A stretch of 64,000 bases of DNA from Flammula alnicola (GCA_015499995.1 JADNRV010000147.1:1-64000), one strand, 5' to 3'. Counted from the first letter of the stretch, positions 22,248 through 34,562 are shown. Notes: generated by a model not told the origin, from the sequence alone. Numbers and translations are program-made.

Positions 22248-25200
22248 TGCTATTGATTATTCAGATATTCAGAGCGGTGTGATATTTGCTAAGCGGTTTG
22301 TGGTTTTCCTGGACGAAGGTCAACTTCTAACAATCATACACAACTCTGACCATTTATGGCAGAAGTAGCCACTTGTCATCAATGATCGATCTTATTCATC
22401 CGTTTCGACCTCTTGTCATCGTCAAAAAGCAGGCAAAAAAATCCAATTTCTGAACACTGAAAGCTCTGCTTGACAGAGAACCGATGAGATATTCGACCTC
22501 GAAAAAGACTCGCGAGAAAATCGCGGCTTGCTGGCGTGCAAAACGCCGCAGAAGCCAGAGCCCCACGTGAGAAAAATGTTTTCAAACATGTTATGGATAT
22601 CTCATGACTGACAATTCTCACAATTGAGTATGCTGATGTATCTTGGCTGTCGGAGTGCCCGGGGCACGTCACGTCACACGGTTACCCGCCTGGGTTTGGG
22701 CGCGCGGCGTGACCTTATGTCACACGAGGTTACCTGGCCCAGGGGCGCTCTCTATTGGCTGAGAGTCACCTGCGCACGGGCGCTTAACGAATGTAATACA
22801 TCTACGAATGCAATACATCTACTACATCTATGGTATGGGGAATGGGAACTGCGTTCTGCCGCATGCTGCCGTGCGGGGTCCTTCAAATCTCGAAGTTTTA
22901 ATTAGGCTATTCACGAAAGATAAACAAAAAAATTAGCGTTGCGCGGACAGTGTTGCACAGTGAAATGCAATGCTTGCGCCACTTATTCGAAAACAATTCA
23001 GATGGAAATAGAGTAAACAGCGAGAGTTGAGATTAAATCGATGTCGAACAGAGAAAATTGCGAGAATGGTGCCCGAGACCAGTTGGTCAGTTGTGGATGT
23101 CCAGAGTCAGCGACTTTGGATGATCCAAGCACAAAGCATGTCTCTCTGCAGCTGAACGCAGCATAAGAAAGTCCGGCGTGACGCAAGCTGCATAAGGGCT
23201 TGCATCGTGTGCCAAAAGGCGCTCGAGTTGCCGACGTTGAGTGCTGAGTGCCGACTGCAATCTTGCCTGTCTTCATGGCTGCAGGGAGATGTGGGAGGGG
23301 AGAGGGTGGTCATGAGGGGTAGGGCGTTGAGAGCGTCGGCATGGGATAAGGCTCCTGCCGCGGTATGCAGGAGATTCCTGCCGCATTGCTGCGTACCGCG
23401 GCGAAAAGCTGATTCTGGTACAAAAAGAGGCAGATCAGTAAATGAAAGTAAACCAAGGTCAATGTGAAACAAACAACGAGCCCAGGCGTGAGCTCTAGTC
23501 GTCTGCACAAAAAGGGCTCACCTTCATGGGGGCATCGCAGCAATGCGCACCCTGTGTCGAACACGGCTGTGCGAGCTCCTGCAGCACCATGAGCGGTTCA
23601 TTTAAGAGGTGTTCGAGCGGCGTTGCATGGTGGCGGAAGGCGGCAGTTGTGGTTGTTGGTGGGTGCATGCAGCGGGCAGGCAGTGGCCGTCTCGTGCATC
23701 TCATGGGTTTGGGTTGCTGCTGCTGGTGCTGCCATCCTCATTCCCGCATCATCTCTCCTCGTCTTATCCTCGTCTTATATGAGGAAAGATGAGCCGTCGA
23801 TGTGGCGGGGCGAGGGCAGTGGCTGAGGCGTCGAAGTTGATATGGGAGACCTTGACAAGGTTGTGCCCACTGCTGGAGTCAACAAGCGCCGGTCATGTGA
23901 TTATAGTAGAGAGCAGCACCTGCGCAAGAACAAGACTCGCTGCTAGCCGCTGGTTCTGCCATGGATATGAGCTGCTGAAGTCTAATGGAGAGTAGAAAAG
24001 AAAGTACTGCTTGCCAGTGATTATATAGAACTCAATGAACAATGAAAATGTGGGCTGGTGGCCCAGTCAGGTGTAGCTGATATGATAACGCTGCCAAAGT
24101 TGAGTGGCATGGCTTGTCTCAAATCATCCGGGGTGCCGCCTTACGCTCCCAAATGTTCTTATTTTTTGTAGGTAGTGGTGAAAATCAAATATCATTAAGT
24201 TCTTGCTATGCCGGGCGCATAAAATACAGTTAGGCGCACAGAATACGACCATGCTCATGGTTTTTAATAACAGGCGCTCAGCGGAATGCAAGCTGGGGGA
24301 ATTCCGTCAGGGTGCGTTGATGCGATCGCTGGAATCGGACGATGGCCCGCATGGCCCTAGGTTATTGGGACCGACCCCGTTCGAAAAACCTGTATTCGGG
24401 CGGTTACGTGCCCTGCCCTTTTTTGGGGGTAACCTGTGGGGTAACCCAGACATAGCTCCACCCCCCCATATACTCTATGTATTGTTCATGTTCAATTCAT
24501 TCCTCAGAGATAAGTCTGTATACAATTATATAGATTACCGGTAGGCACACCACATGAATGTTGGGCATGGCGTCGTAAGGCATGTCGCGCATGAGATGTT
24601 CCCAAGCCATCACTCGAGCCGGAGCCAGCTGGGTGTCCATGTTGATTTCAGTTTTATAACCCACTGACCGACTCAGCTCGAATAAGGCCCCGCGCTGACG
24701 CGCCAATGGCTTGTGGCTTATGGACCTGTTGCAACACTCCACATCCCTTCCCTCTCAAAAGGCATGCGGACGTGGCAACCCTTCAAGAATGTCGGTTAAG
24801 AACTCGAAGGGAGCGCAGCTCCACATTAAGGGTGGGTATGGACAGCTGGACTGGTGATGCAGGGACCAGGCAAGGAACATGTCATTGTGACAGGCAGAAG
24901 GAAGAATGTGGCAAGGAGACGAAAATGTGCCAAAATCGACACGAGGAGTGAACATTTAACTCGGACAAGAGGATACGTAAGACGAGAATCATGGAAAAGG
25001 ACAGGAAACGCAGCTACAGGCCAAAGCCATACAAAGACATGGGTCAGACAATGCAAGGGGACGGACATGGAGCACCGCGACCATGGCGATACGGGGTGAA
25101 CGGACGGATGGATGCGGTAAAGCGAAGAGACAAGAATACTTGACAAAAGATGACGGAGAGCCTTCCAACTGTCCTTCAATGGAAATTATCTCCGCGCGTC

Positions 25201-25284
25201 TAGCTGAGCTGGTTTGATGCTTCTTTCGGTTATATTTGTCCTGAATTTGGTGTGTTCGTCAATGTTGTATATGTATATAAATTG
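22248..25284. other. Gene-poor repeat-like region
   Basis: No coding chain with recognisable motifs on either strand. It includes CG-rich stretches (22650-22780, 23280-23420), a block with runs of G or C near 24420-24480, and many short overlapping frames without conserved features. It may be the body of the Helitron-like element whose end is at 22222, or a mosaic of old insertions. Confidence 0.4.
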
Positions 25285-25712
25285 GCGCAAAATAGTGATG
25301 GGCACGGGTTCCGATACCCGTGCGGGTTTGCGGGTATGGGTATGGCGGGTGCGGGTGCGGGTGGGTTTTGAGTGACCCTCAGCCAACCCGCACCCGTGCG
25401 CCTGGGTCACGGGTTTTCGGCCGGCACACGGAAAACTCCGAAATATGTGTCAAACAGGTTGAATAATTAGTTATGTAATATAGTTTGCCAAAATTTAATC
25501 TAATTCTAATTCAACATTGTTCTGCTGGCATAAGTTCTCACGACACCCCCATCAAACCCACACGGGTTTCTGTACCCACGGGTCACCTGCAAACCCGCAC
25601 CTGCAAGCACGGGATCCCGTACCCGTGGCCACGGGTGCGGGTTTTGGCGGGTACGGGTGCGGGTCAACAAAAATTCGCCCGCGGGTTACCCGCGCCCATC
25701 ACTAGCGCAAAA
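25285..25712. mobile_element. 412-bp GGGT-rich hAT-type MITE
   Basis: The element 25293-25704 is flanked by a perfect 8-bp duplication GCGCAAAA (25285-25292 and 25705-25712). Its inverted ends start TAGTGATGGGC[A/G]CGGGT, a typical hAT-style terminus. Both arms are filled with repeated GGGTGCGGGTA-like words in opposite orientation around an AT-rich centre, so the element could fold into a long hairpin. There is no coding capacity. Confidence 0.88.
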
Positions 25713-25886
25713 TGCACAAAAAATGACAAGTGTTGGTGTTGCCTGGGGGTCAGCTCAAAATGGCGAGCATTTCGAGCTGAGTAGCACATATTATGTCGGC
25801 TCATACCCAAAGTTATGATAAGCCACCGGCTTGAGAGACAGTTAAAGTTTAATCGTGCTTAGGTAAGCTAAACTGCCCAGGGCGCT

Positions 25887-26122
25887 TACTGTACCAATTA
25901 AATCAATTCGTCAGTAGGTGTGACCTGTGACCCACCTGACGAAATTTTGGATTCGTCAAATTACTATATTTAGGTATTTTTGATGGATTTGTAAGCTGTT
26001 TGATGCCCGGAACGACTGTTCCGGGCGGATTTTTGGGATTTTTGCTGTGACCTCTGTGACCTTTCGTCAAATCGGGTAGGCCTGTGACCTGTGACCGCCG
26101 AATTGATTTAATTGCTACAGTA
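25887..26122. mobile_element. 232-bp TA-flanked MITE, copy 2
   Basis: 25889-26120 is flanked by TA and has the same 22-bp ends, the same CCCGGAAC/GTTCCGGG hairpin and the same length as the copy at 10746-10977. Two substitutions were seen by eye (G for A in TTTTGGATTC, G for T in GTAAGCTGTTT). It sits 238 bp beyond the 3' end of the intact HPP gene. Confidence 0.88.
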
Positions 26123-26359
26123 TAAGTAGTGAGCTGAGCCGAATCATGCTTGCACGATGTCCGAAATTGATGGCATGTTGAGTATTGCGTGTAACGAGCT
26201 TGTTTCACTGAGACTCATAACATATGCAATGTCGTCAGTCTGGCATCCTCCACGAGCAATGCACAAGCAATGCATCTAAGATTCTAAACGTCCAACAGGA
26301 GATAAACAAACCTGAAGATCTATTAAGCATAAATATGCATAAATACAATCACTCTGTTT

Positions 26360-27193
26360 CTATTTTGTTCTCGAGAAAGGGAGTTTGGGTATGATATCTG
26401 GTTGTTTCCCCCATACTAGAGTCTGGGTAGACCCGGAAACGATGGGTGGTGGGAGTTCGGTAGGAGAGACACTGGGTTTAAACCAAAAGTCTGGATAACG
26501 ACGCTGGATATTGTTCGTGATGAGGGCAACCGCGAGAGCCAACGTAGACGTCAGCAAGACCACTGGCAAGTAGTACCATCCCAAATCTCTGATATCTGTA
26601 TTGCTAACAGCGACGAGGGCGGTAGCAGCTGTAAGGATAAGTAGTCATTATTCCCCAGCAACCCCACGTCCTTTTAAATGTTTGACGCACCTGCAGGTGG
26701 ATGTATGGTCCCGGTGACTTTCATGATCACCGCCAAGGCCGCGCATGTCAGCGAACCGGCCAGCCAGAGTAAGCGCTGGAATTCTTCTTTTGTTACCAGT
26801 AGGTGAAACAATTTTGTGATACAGATTCCAGTCAGGGCACCGAGAAAGTGACCCCCGATAACTGGTCGAGGTTGCGCTGCTTCCGCCTTGACTGAACCGT
26901 ATAGGAGGATCGCGGTACCTGCCTATAGAACGAAAGGTGAGTGTGTCCCAACATCAAAAATTATGAACATACATTATAATAGGAGGAACGCCTCGTTCGC
27001 TGAAATAGTGTGCTTGTGCGAAGACAGCTTGTATTACTGAAAGCCCAACAAAGGTGCCGATGAAAGACCAAAGATAGATGACGTATTCACGCTCCTTTGT
27101 GGCGTTTTCGGTTTTTGTAGCGGTTTCGGCACGATATCCTAGCCAACGGCTAAGCCATGATGGGAGTCGTGAAGGTAGACTTCTTGAAGACAT
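26360..27193 (-). CDS. HPP-family integral membrane protein
   Basis: Three minus-strand exons (27193-26969, 26922-26691, 26628-26360) give 241 aa. The family signature is complete: 'SRLPSWLSRWLGYRAE' lead, 'YVIYLWSFIGTFVGLSVIQAVF' (TM1), 'AQPRPVIGGHFLGALTGICI' (TM2/loop), a third hydrophobic segment 'LWLAGSLTCAALAVIMKVTG', the name-giving 'IHPPAGATAL', and 'GWYYLPVVLLTSTLALAVALI' (last TM), then a hydrophilic tail. It is probably a membrane transporter; plant and cyanobacterial HPP proteins move nitrite, but fungal substrates are not established. The first intron uses a poor donor (GTTCAT); the nearby GTATGT would break the frame. It is a paralogue of the pseudogene at 3621-4431, in the same orientation 22 kb away. 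Confidence 0.83.
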
Positions 27194-29696
27194 CGCTGAA
27201 AGTGATCGCTTGAACAGTGGGTAGGTTCAATTGGCAAAGTATTTCTTTTATATCCGCAGATCTAACTCGCCTTTCCCATACCCCCCCCACGTTTACCTGC
27301 GCTGAGAGGTAAAACGTCCTTTGGATCAGAGCCAATCTATAGGAGCTCCGCCTATCATACGGGTTTCTGTGGGCACTATGGTTGTGATTCGATGCACAAT
27401 CACTCCGGGGGAGAATCGACAACTACGCACGGCGACGGTCTCTGCAGGCGGATGTCCGCCGCTCGCCATGCGACCTTTTCACCAGACAAATAAAACAGAT
27501 CTCTGGGGAACATATGCACATCTTCTGTGTATTTACTGATTCGCGTGGTAAGACACAACACAAACGGATGGTGCTACGGGCGCCTGTTTAATTGTCCCCG
27601 TCGGCTAACACTAACCAGTGGAGATCGAAAGGGCTACACAAGTTTTTCGTGCAAAACATTTCCATTCACGCAGCTCGGGGTCCAACACAGACAACCAGCA
27701 TATATGGGACAGGACTCCCTGCATCCTCGTGTAAGGTGAAATTAATGAAAAGCGTCACGACGACATACGGCCTGTATACGGGCGTCGTTCTCTGCAAGGA
27801 AGACGAGTCTCTGATCATTTACGGACAACGTGTTCCAACCGACGCCTTGTTGCTCTTTCTGTATTCCCGCTCACCTCGATGCATATATCGCACCAGAGAA
27901 AGTTATCGCGATATCTGGGAGCAAGGTTACTCTTATAGCAAGTCAAAACGTAATATAACACCGTGCCTACCGGGTTTTAATTGCAAGTGCTTAGAGAGAA
28001 GTGCGAGCAGGGGGGGTGGGGTTGGAGCCGTCCTAATCGTAGCATCCTTAGTGGTAAGGCTGCGCGGCTGAAATCGATCGCCGAGTCAAAAAGAGGGCAG
28101 ATGGTATTTTTACAACCCAGAAATTCGTGTTCATGAAGCCATGGACGCGCCGTTGGATCTAATCTTGACACTAGACGGTTCAAGGTTCAATTGAGGGAGA
28201 TCCAGGGTGCGCAGGTTCAGACACTGGCAGAACGTCATTCGGCCAGACAAATGGAGAAGAATGGCGAGCCTCCGCGAGATTTTGCAGAAGGACCAACAGA
28301 CTAGTGCGCAAGCGAGGAGTGTCTTGCGATAGAAATCATGTTGAGCGATATTGTCGATCATTATCATTTTCGGTGGCAGGCGCGAAAACCATCGAGACTG
28401 GGAGGCATATGGCTCTTTACTAATTGCTGTATAAAATACCCCATCTGTAGGTCTGTCCTCCGTGTGTTGGACATTGGTTATGAGACGACGAAGAATTTTG
28501 TGAAAGTATTCGTATTATAAAGCTGAAAGAACGTGAAGGTTAATCCAAGACATTCGTTGTGCAGGATTCTCGAGTTTCAACTAAAAGCGTCAGAGCATAC
28601 AAATTCGATCAAGCGCATGTACTGACGCGTTGAGCAGTATCGCTTTGCAGACTTGAACTTGGACCAGGAGTACGCTAGGGCCACCTGTGAAGATCTAATG
28701 AAAGAGTACAAAGCCTGCGAGAGCCCGGACTATATCTCCTATGTGAGTTACCCAACTCATGATTGTGTGGGGCTTGCTGGCTCTTCTACATCTGACCAGG
28801 ATATCGATGCGGCGGTCTTGCACCCTTAACTTATCTATCATGTTGCGAACCGTCATACCTTGCTCTGAAGTACTTGCTTTCATTTCATGTTCATGACTGT
28901 CGTTGTCAGGGGAGATGTGGCGGCCAGTACGTATCAGTCGTAAATATGCGGCACCCCGACCTGCGATACTGAACGGGATTGAGATGTTGAATGGATTTAC
29001 TGTGCACAGCAGGATGAGGTGGCCAACGGAAATCATTTCGTATCCTTTGTTGAAATAAACCGCTGGGGCTTCATGTGCATGGAGGCGTGCGATGCAGTCA
29101 AACCCTGTCATGTTGTCAATCATTCTTCGGGGTTCATAGATGAACAGTGATATCTGTGAATGACGGGTTATTATTCAATGGAACGCACTATCTGATGGAA
29201 GCATGTAGCATTGAATCGTCGGGAAAGAAGAAAATACAGACACTACTACATCATGATGGCATATGTGAATCATCGGGGAAGAGGGATTTCAAATGGTCTG
29301 AGCTCGGTGTCAAGTTGACAGGAGGCGCACCACACCAACCATTGACTGCAGTCGCCACTGATACCGGAAGCGTGAAATCGTGAGTGTCAAGGCGAAATTT
29401 GAATTTATGTTGTTCGCCATCCCCTAATCTAAATTCATGTTTTCCAGCTCTATAATAGGGCCCATGATGGCACTGGACTCAGGCTCTCTTGCTTACATTT
29501 CGAACCTGCTACTAACCCTAGGAGAAATTTGACGATTTTTGTCCAGAGCCACCCATTGGAATTTGGAAGCGTGCATATATATTCGGAATAGAAATTGATG
29601 TGAGTGGCATTTAGTCACTAATAGAATAACATGCCTCAACCTGAAGCGCGAAATGCAGTAGCATCAGTGGCATTACAAGAGGTTACAGCGACAAAT
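27194..29696. other. Intergenic with decayed coding fragments
   Basis: There is a 159-codon open frame at 27592-28071 (plus) and a 142-codon one at 28695-29123 (minus), neither with a recognised motif. An F-box-like fragment is listed separately. No intact multi-exon model could be built. Confidence 0.4.
28131..28367 (-). pseudogene. F-box-like fragment
   Basis: The minus-strand reading contains 'IDNIAQHDFYRKTLLACALVCWSFCK', matching the F-box helix pattern common in mushrooms (L-L-A-C-x-L-V-C-x-S-F), followed by 'LNLRTLDLPQLNLEP'-type leucine-rich sequence. No start region or continuation is found, so I read it as a remnant. Confidence 0.35.
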
Positions 29697-30177
29697 TCAG
29701 AACGTCTTCAACCAATCTCGCACAGCTTTCCTGCATTCCCAAATCTCACTCCCAGCAACTATGCCCATATCTTCGTTGTAGAAAAGGATTAACTTGAGGC
29801 AATCAATGTACTCGTAGCCGTCGAGGAGAGCGTCGAAGAAGGCGGGGCAGGAGCCAACGTCAGCATTTGCAACTTCAGGATGATTGTTGGCAAAGTGGTT
29901 GATGGCGTCACGCGCGGCTTGGTCGGGGGCTCGGGTTCGGGCTAGCTGGATACCGGACCCTGGCACCTGTGGATGGAAATGACAGATCAGTAAAGATGCC
30001 TCTGGACTTATACTGCGTTGGGCAACATACAGTCTTCTGGACGGCGTCAAGAACACTAGGAGAAATGAAGAGGTTTCTTAAACGGATCAGAGCATTTGCT
30101 GTCTCAGCTCGACCAACCTTCACGTTGACGCTGAGATCATGGAGCTCTTGGTGGATTTTCTGGAGGTTATCTGCCAT
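29697..30177 (-). CDS. Small uncharacterised protein
   Basis: Two minus-strand exons (30177-30031, 29966-29697; GTATGT...CAG, phase 0) give 138 aa. The N-terminal half is a predicted helix ('MADNLQKIHQELHDLSVNV', then 'AETANALIRLRNLF'). The C-terminal half has 'AARDAINHFANNHPEVANA' and ends 'WECRKAVRDWLKTF'. There is no signal peptide or membrane segment. I do not recognise the family. The clean splice, consistent frame and ATG context support a real gene. Its 3' side faces a decayed region and its 5' side the 3' end of the ATG14-like gene. Confidence 0.6.
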
Positions 30178-30629
30178 GGTAGCTGGCGTGTATTGACTTT
30201 GGGCGTCTGTGAATGAATGATTCGTGAAGTGATGATGTGATGATGTGAACGTGGGTTGGGGTGAACCGTCTAAAATGTCTCACGGACGATCAATGTGTGC
30301 TGGGGATTCTCGCGCCATTGGTGTGCCGTTGGTTGCCGCGTACTAGATAACCACGTCTGGTTTTTCTCCTTTCTTCCGCATCAACAAGGACAGTAGTACA
30401 AGGACGGCTTACAATACGCATACACTTCATACATATATCACTTCACAGAGGTTGTATTCGTAAATCCGATTCCACTTTTCTCAAATGAACTGCGGAAAAT
30501 GCCAGTGGTCCAGATTTGCAAAGGATATTGTACAGTTATAACACATTGAAGAGCGGTATGAATCATGATACAATCTAGGTCAACATACATGCGAATATTA
30601 CAACGCCCAGCCCTCCCAGAAAGCTACAC
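30178..30629. other. Intergenic spacer
   Basis: Upstream region of the small gene and 3' flank of the ATG14-like gene. A short TGATGATGTGA repeat lies at about 30228-30248. Nothing else is seen. Confidence 0.5.
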
Positions 30630-32317
30630 CTACACATCATCGTCGACCAAATCCCACCCCTCCTCCTCTTCCTCCCTGGCCACCTCCTCGATCCTCTCCC
30701 GCGCGATCCCTCCCGTAGTGGGCTTATGGCCCAGCCGCGTCGCTCTCGGGCGCGAGGACGGGTTCGCCGTCGTGGCTTGCAGGAGCTGCGCAAAGTCCAG
30801 CGGGAACGATGCGGGCGTCGGGGGCGGGAGGGTCGGATGTGTCGAGTGCGACTTCCTACAAAGGAGAATAAGTAAAAGGAAATACAGGAGGAACGACGAC
30901 ACAAAGAAAGGTAAGGAAGAGAACCGAAGGAAAGGAAAGGAAGTAAAGGAAAGGAAAGGAGACGCACCGGCCAAGCTCCGCGCTGCAGCACACCATCCAG
31001 AGGTTGCTCAGCACGTCCCCGGCCTGGCTCAACGGGACGTCGACGTTCTGCGTGTACGCGAGGTAGGAGACGTTGTACAGCAGCATGGAGAGCGCGGTGG
31101 TGAAAGAGGATTGCAGCGACGAGGGGGGCGGGTCAGCTGCGAGGACCGAGGCGGCCAAGGTCGAGTCTTGCGGTTTGGTAGAGGCGGAGACACTTGGACG
31201 ATGGGTGGTGGTCGTGGTGGATGAGGGCGACGACTGGGTATGGGATATTCGTCTTGGAGAGAGGGAGGATTGGGCAGAGGGGGGTGGAGATGCGGGTGTT
31301 GGAGAGGAGGAGAGGTGTAGGGGGTGTTTGGTATACCATCTGAGGACGATGCATCGAATGAAGTGAAAGAAGTGCGAGGCAGAGAAGCTATATTCGTACC
31401 TTGCCCAACCACCTGTTTCTGTTCCCTTCGTCGCTCCGATCCAGGGTTGCCCGACGCCTAGCTTGCCCCCGGTCCATATCACTTCGAAGGGGAGCTTGAT
31501 GCCAAGGTAGAACGTGAGCAGAGACAGGAAATGGATCGTATGTGTCAGGACAGCATTAATGTGATCGGGCGGGTATCCTGATAATTGCATTAGAAAGAAT
31601 TGAGCGGCACAAAAGGAGACTCACGTCTCATATCCCCGGGTACAGGCAGGATAAGGTCTCCAATCGTCCATTCGCCCTTTGTTCCCGCCTTGCCACCGAT
31701 CGGTGGCCGCCCACCCACCTCGACGACATTGAAGACTTCTACGAGCTCCTGGACCAGCCCGGAGCGCGCTCGTGCGATGGTGGATGATAAGTTGAAGAGA
31801 TGCTCTGCCTCTCGAGGAGGTGGAGGTGATGGAGAGGGCGTGGCGGAGTGGATGGCTGATGTGGGCGATGTCTGGAGTTTCGCAGCTGAGATGCTGCGCC
31901 GACGAGATGCGAGCGTCTCACGGAGAGTTCGTAGACGATCTCTCTCTACAACAGCTTTCTTAGATTCGGGTAAAAGCGAAACAATAAAAGAACTACGTAC
32001 TCTTTTCGTTCTCCTTCCTCAGCTTCGCTAGACCGTTTTGGAGTTCCTCCACCTGCCTTTGACAAGCGGCGAGATTCGCTCGGGAGAGTCTGGCTTGTGT
32101 CATCGTCTCAGCGAGCGCCTTGTTTGCCTTGGATACGTGTTCATCTCTGTCCAAAGCATAATGCTGCGTCTGCTGTCGTAGATCATGGACACTGCACCGA
32201 CATTGAGATTAGTTACAAGATAAAGAGCGATGGGAAACACTGGGAGCCTTACTGGGTTTTTAGGCAATTTTCACAGTAAAACTGGCGTTGTTTTAGTTCG
32301 CAGATTTTACAGTCCAT
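30630..32317 (-). CDS. atg14: Atg14-like autophagy protein (intact copy)
   Basis: Six minus-strand exons (32317-32253, 32191-32001, 31945-31625, 31577-31400, 31339-30968, 30855-30630) join in frame to 450 aa. The N-terminus has the Atg14/Barkor cysteine repeats 'CKIC...FYCENC' (residues 3-18). A long coiled coil follows ('EHVSKANKALAETMTQARL' through 'LAKLRKENEK', then 'RLRTLRETLASRRRS'). Then comes the conserved C-terminal region with 'HFLSLLTFYLGIKLPFEV', 'GVQPW'-type 'GVGQPWIG', 'WYTKHPLHLSSS', a Ser/Thr-rich linker, and 'YLAYTQNVDVPLSQAGDVLS'. Atg14/UVRAG-type proteins are subunits of the Vps34 PI3-kinase complex that starts autophagosome formation at the ER. The assignment to Atg14 rather than Vps38/UVRAG is probable, not certain. 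Two broken paralogues lie at 38.3-39.4 and 58.0-59.4 kb. Confidence 0.83.
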
Positions 32318-32671
32318 GCATGAGGGGAGAGTTGCTGCAAGTTGAATATGTTTCTTGTCAAGGCTGCAGACTTTTCTGTCAGCGTCAAAAGGACTGGCAT
32401 ATTTGCCGACCGCGGCACCGGCGGAAAGTCCCACAGACATTATGTAATCCTCATCCACTTTGTCTTTCGTCCACCAAGGTCTTGCTGTCGGCGATGCAAA
32501 TCCGTACCCATTTTATGGCAGGGAACTACTGACGGGTTTGTTTACGGGTTAGTCGCCCATTCTCATAACCGGAGTACGTCTTCAGGGTCATATTCATTTA
32601 TCCGGCGTTTCGAATTCAAAAGAGCTCGACAGTCGAGGATGGGAACTTGAAGTCCTTGGGAAGTCCTGCAC

Positions 32672-33416
32672 TGCATCAGCAAACCCGGATTTTACTATGG
32701 GCGCTATGGGAAACTACATACAGTCGAACCCCTCATAACGCATACCTCTGATAAGGCATAACCCCTTATAATGCATAGCTCCATCCGTCCACCAAGTTGG
32801 TGGGCGGGGAATTGCATAGCATAACGCATAGGTCCGCAATAAGGCATAAGGCATACCCCTCAGCGGGCAAAAGGCATAGGTTTTGGGCACTATATTAGGT
32901 AGAAATTCTTGAATTTAAGGTCAAATAATTGGTTTGCTGGTCACCCACTGTGATGCACCACATGGACAGTTTAAAACTAGCCTTTTTGATACTCTTAACC
33001 TGCAAAATTACCATTTTCGCGCCCTTTGGCATGATTTTCACACGACTCTAATGACTACGGGACCACTCTCACTGGGAGTATCCAAGGAAATCTGAGCTTT
33101 CCTTCACAGATTTATTCACAATGTCCTATATTACTCTCCATGGCATATTTCAACACCAATACTTTAATTATTGTTTGGTATTTTGCCTATGGAATTTTGA
33201 ATCTATTTTTAGCCTACCTCTGTTAATGCATAACCTCTGATAACGCATACCCTGGGCCGTCCACCGAGAGGTATGCGTTATGAGGGGTTCGACTGTAGCA
33301 CTATAAAGAGGGTACCCTATGCTATGACACTATGGGTTGCTATGGGAGTCTATGCAGCGCTGTGGAGGTTTCCATAGTGCCATTTTTGACCCTGAAAATC
33401 AAGGTTTGCTGATGTG
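32672..33416. mobile_element. Small CATCAGCAAACC element hosting another transposon
   Basis: Inverted ends CATCAGCAAACC (32674-32685) and GGTTTGCTGATG (33403-33414) are flanked by TG on both sides. Inside are repeated CTATGGG words. The related 45-kb segment lacks this insertion: there GTCCTGCACT runs directly into ACGGCCATG (about 45115-45133), an empty site. Without the nested 575-bp element it would be about 164 bp. Its terminus matches that of the 1.6-kb element at 17.4 kb. Confidence 0.75.
32719..33297. mobile_element. 575-bp Tc1/mariner (pogo-like) non-autonomous element
   Basis: The element 32721-33295 is flanked by TA and has 29-bp perfect-looking inverted ends (32721-32749 and 33267-33295) beginning CAGTCGAACCCCTCATAACG. 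Degenerate CATAACG/GCATACC words repeat inside both ends. There is no transposase. CAGT starts with TA duplication are typical of pogo/Tigger/Fot1-type elements. It is nested in the CATCAGCAAACC element. Confidence 0.88.
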
Positions 33417-34562
33417 CGGCCATGTAATCAGGTGTACAATATCGCTACAAATCCCACCCTATTATCTTGTTAGATGTCCACGGTCCTTTGCAATAAAATT
33501 ATTCCTTCAAGATTCAAGAAAGGGGGAAAGTAAGTTTATATACCTGTTCGTGCATGCATTTGAACGCGCTTAAATTCTTGTACTTAGAAAAATAGCAAAA
33601 GAATAGAATGCTGACCGCAGCACCATGTCATTCGGACACTCCTGCCCAATCCTCAGGCCTAGAAAAGACCGACAGTTGCAACTAGTATACGAGTATATCC
33701 TGGGAGCCGAGTCATGAGATAGAGTGACAGAACCCGGAATTCGAAGTGGCCCAGTTGAGGTAGGGAAAGCAGGATACCAGATGGTCCGCTGTCATTCGCA
33801 CTGTCTTTACAGTTTCAGCTATTGCTGGTACATCCGCAATTCATAAGGAAATTCCGGGCTTGAAGACATTCCATGTGCAAAATCTGGCGTTCTGATTTGC
33901 AACGTTGAATTTGCAATGGAGTTCAACACCAACAGGATTCATGGGAAATAAAAGCAAGGCTACTTATATTCACCAGAACCTCGGATCGATGATTCCACTT
34001 TCGACGTTAGAATACATGGCCATGACCACGAGAAATGACTGCTCGCGGGAGACACAGGTTTAACCAAGGCTTAACTCTGTAACGAGAAGTAACAATCATG
34101 ATGGTATCTGGAAGGATATCGCTGAGTGGGTGACAACACAAGATAAAACCAACACGGAGAGATAAAAAGGTATGTCGAGGTGCTCTCAACTTCTGTATGT
34201 TGCGAGCGTGGCCACGTTTTGCGTTAAATAAAATGATACAGAGTCACGGAACCAGGTAGAATGGTATGAGGTAAATTAAATAGCTAGACGTGCTGCGGTA
34301 CAACTGGGGGGCATGCCAGAAAGTGAGTCGAAAATAAACAAGGCGACAAGAAAGAGAACTGTGTCATGGAAAGATAAGATAACGATATCATCATTGATTG
34401 ACACACGTGGGCCGTAAATTCCGAAAACACAAACACAGCCTCGGGCGCTGGCTTGAGTTCAGAATTACAGCACTTGTTAGTCCTCCCACCATCTCGTCAC
34501 TTGCGATTTCTACTGATCCGACAAAATCATTCAAGGGCATATAGAGAAAACTTATTTAGCCG

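Larger units (their letters stand above)
32318..34562. repeat. 5' flank of NACHT unit 1, duplicated at 45 kb
   Basis: From about 32440 (TATGTAATCCTCATC) to 33900 this stretch has a diverged copy at 44900-45560 and a shorter, deleted copy at 40800-41150. Shared landmarks include CGTTTCGAATTC followed by TCGAGGATGG. The 33415-34560 part runs up to the NACHT gene and also matches 40890-41451. Two nested transposons interrupt this copy only. No gene is recognised. Confidence 0.7.

Noticed and set aside
24203..25179. Overlapping open frames on both strands near 24.2-25.2 kb
   Set aside because: No motif, no splice-consistent chain and strong overlap of opposite frames.
25293..25704. GGGT repeats as an internal telomere
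   Set aside because: The words are GGGTGCGGGTA-like rather than TTAGGG, and they are bounded by TIRs and an 8-bp target duplication, which explains them as a MITE.
27592..28071. 159-codon plus-strand open frame
   Set aside because: No recognisable domain, atypical composition, no neighbouring exon with matching phase. Left as unassigned.
30895..30970. Purine-rich GGAAA tract as a regulatory or structural element
   Set aside because: It lies inside intron 5 of the Atg14-like gene (pyrimidine-rich on the coding strand) and is adequately explained as a polypyrimidine-rich intron.
30565..31590. Long plus-strand open frames overlapping the Atg14-like gene (219 and 97 codons)
   Set aside because: They are antisense to exons and introns of a gene whose six exons join in frame with recognisable family motifs. 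The frames exist because of the GC-rich Ser/Thr/Pro-coding stretch.
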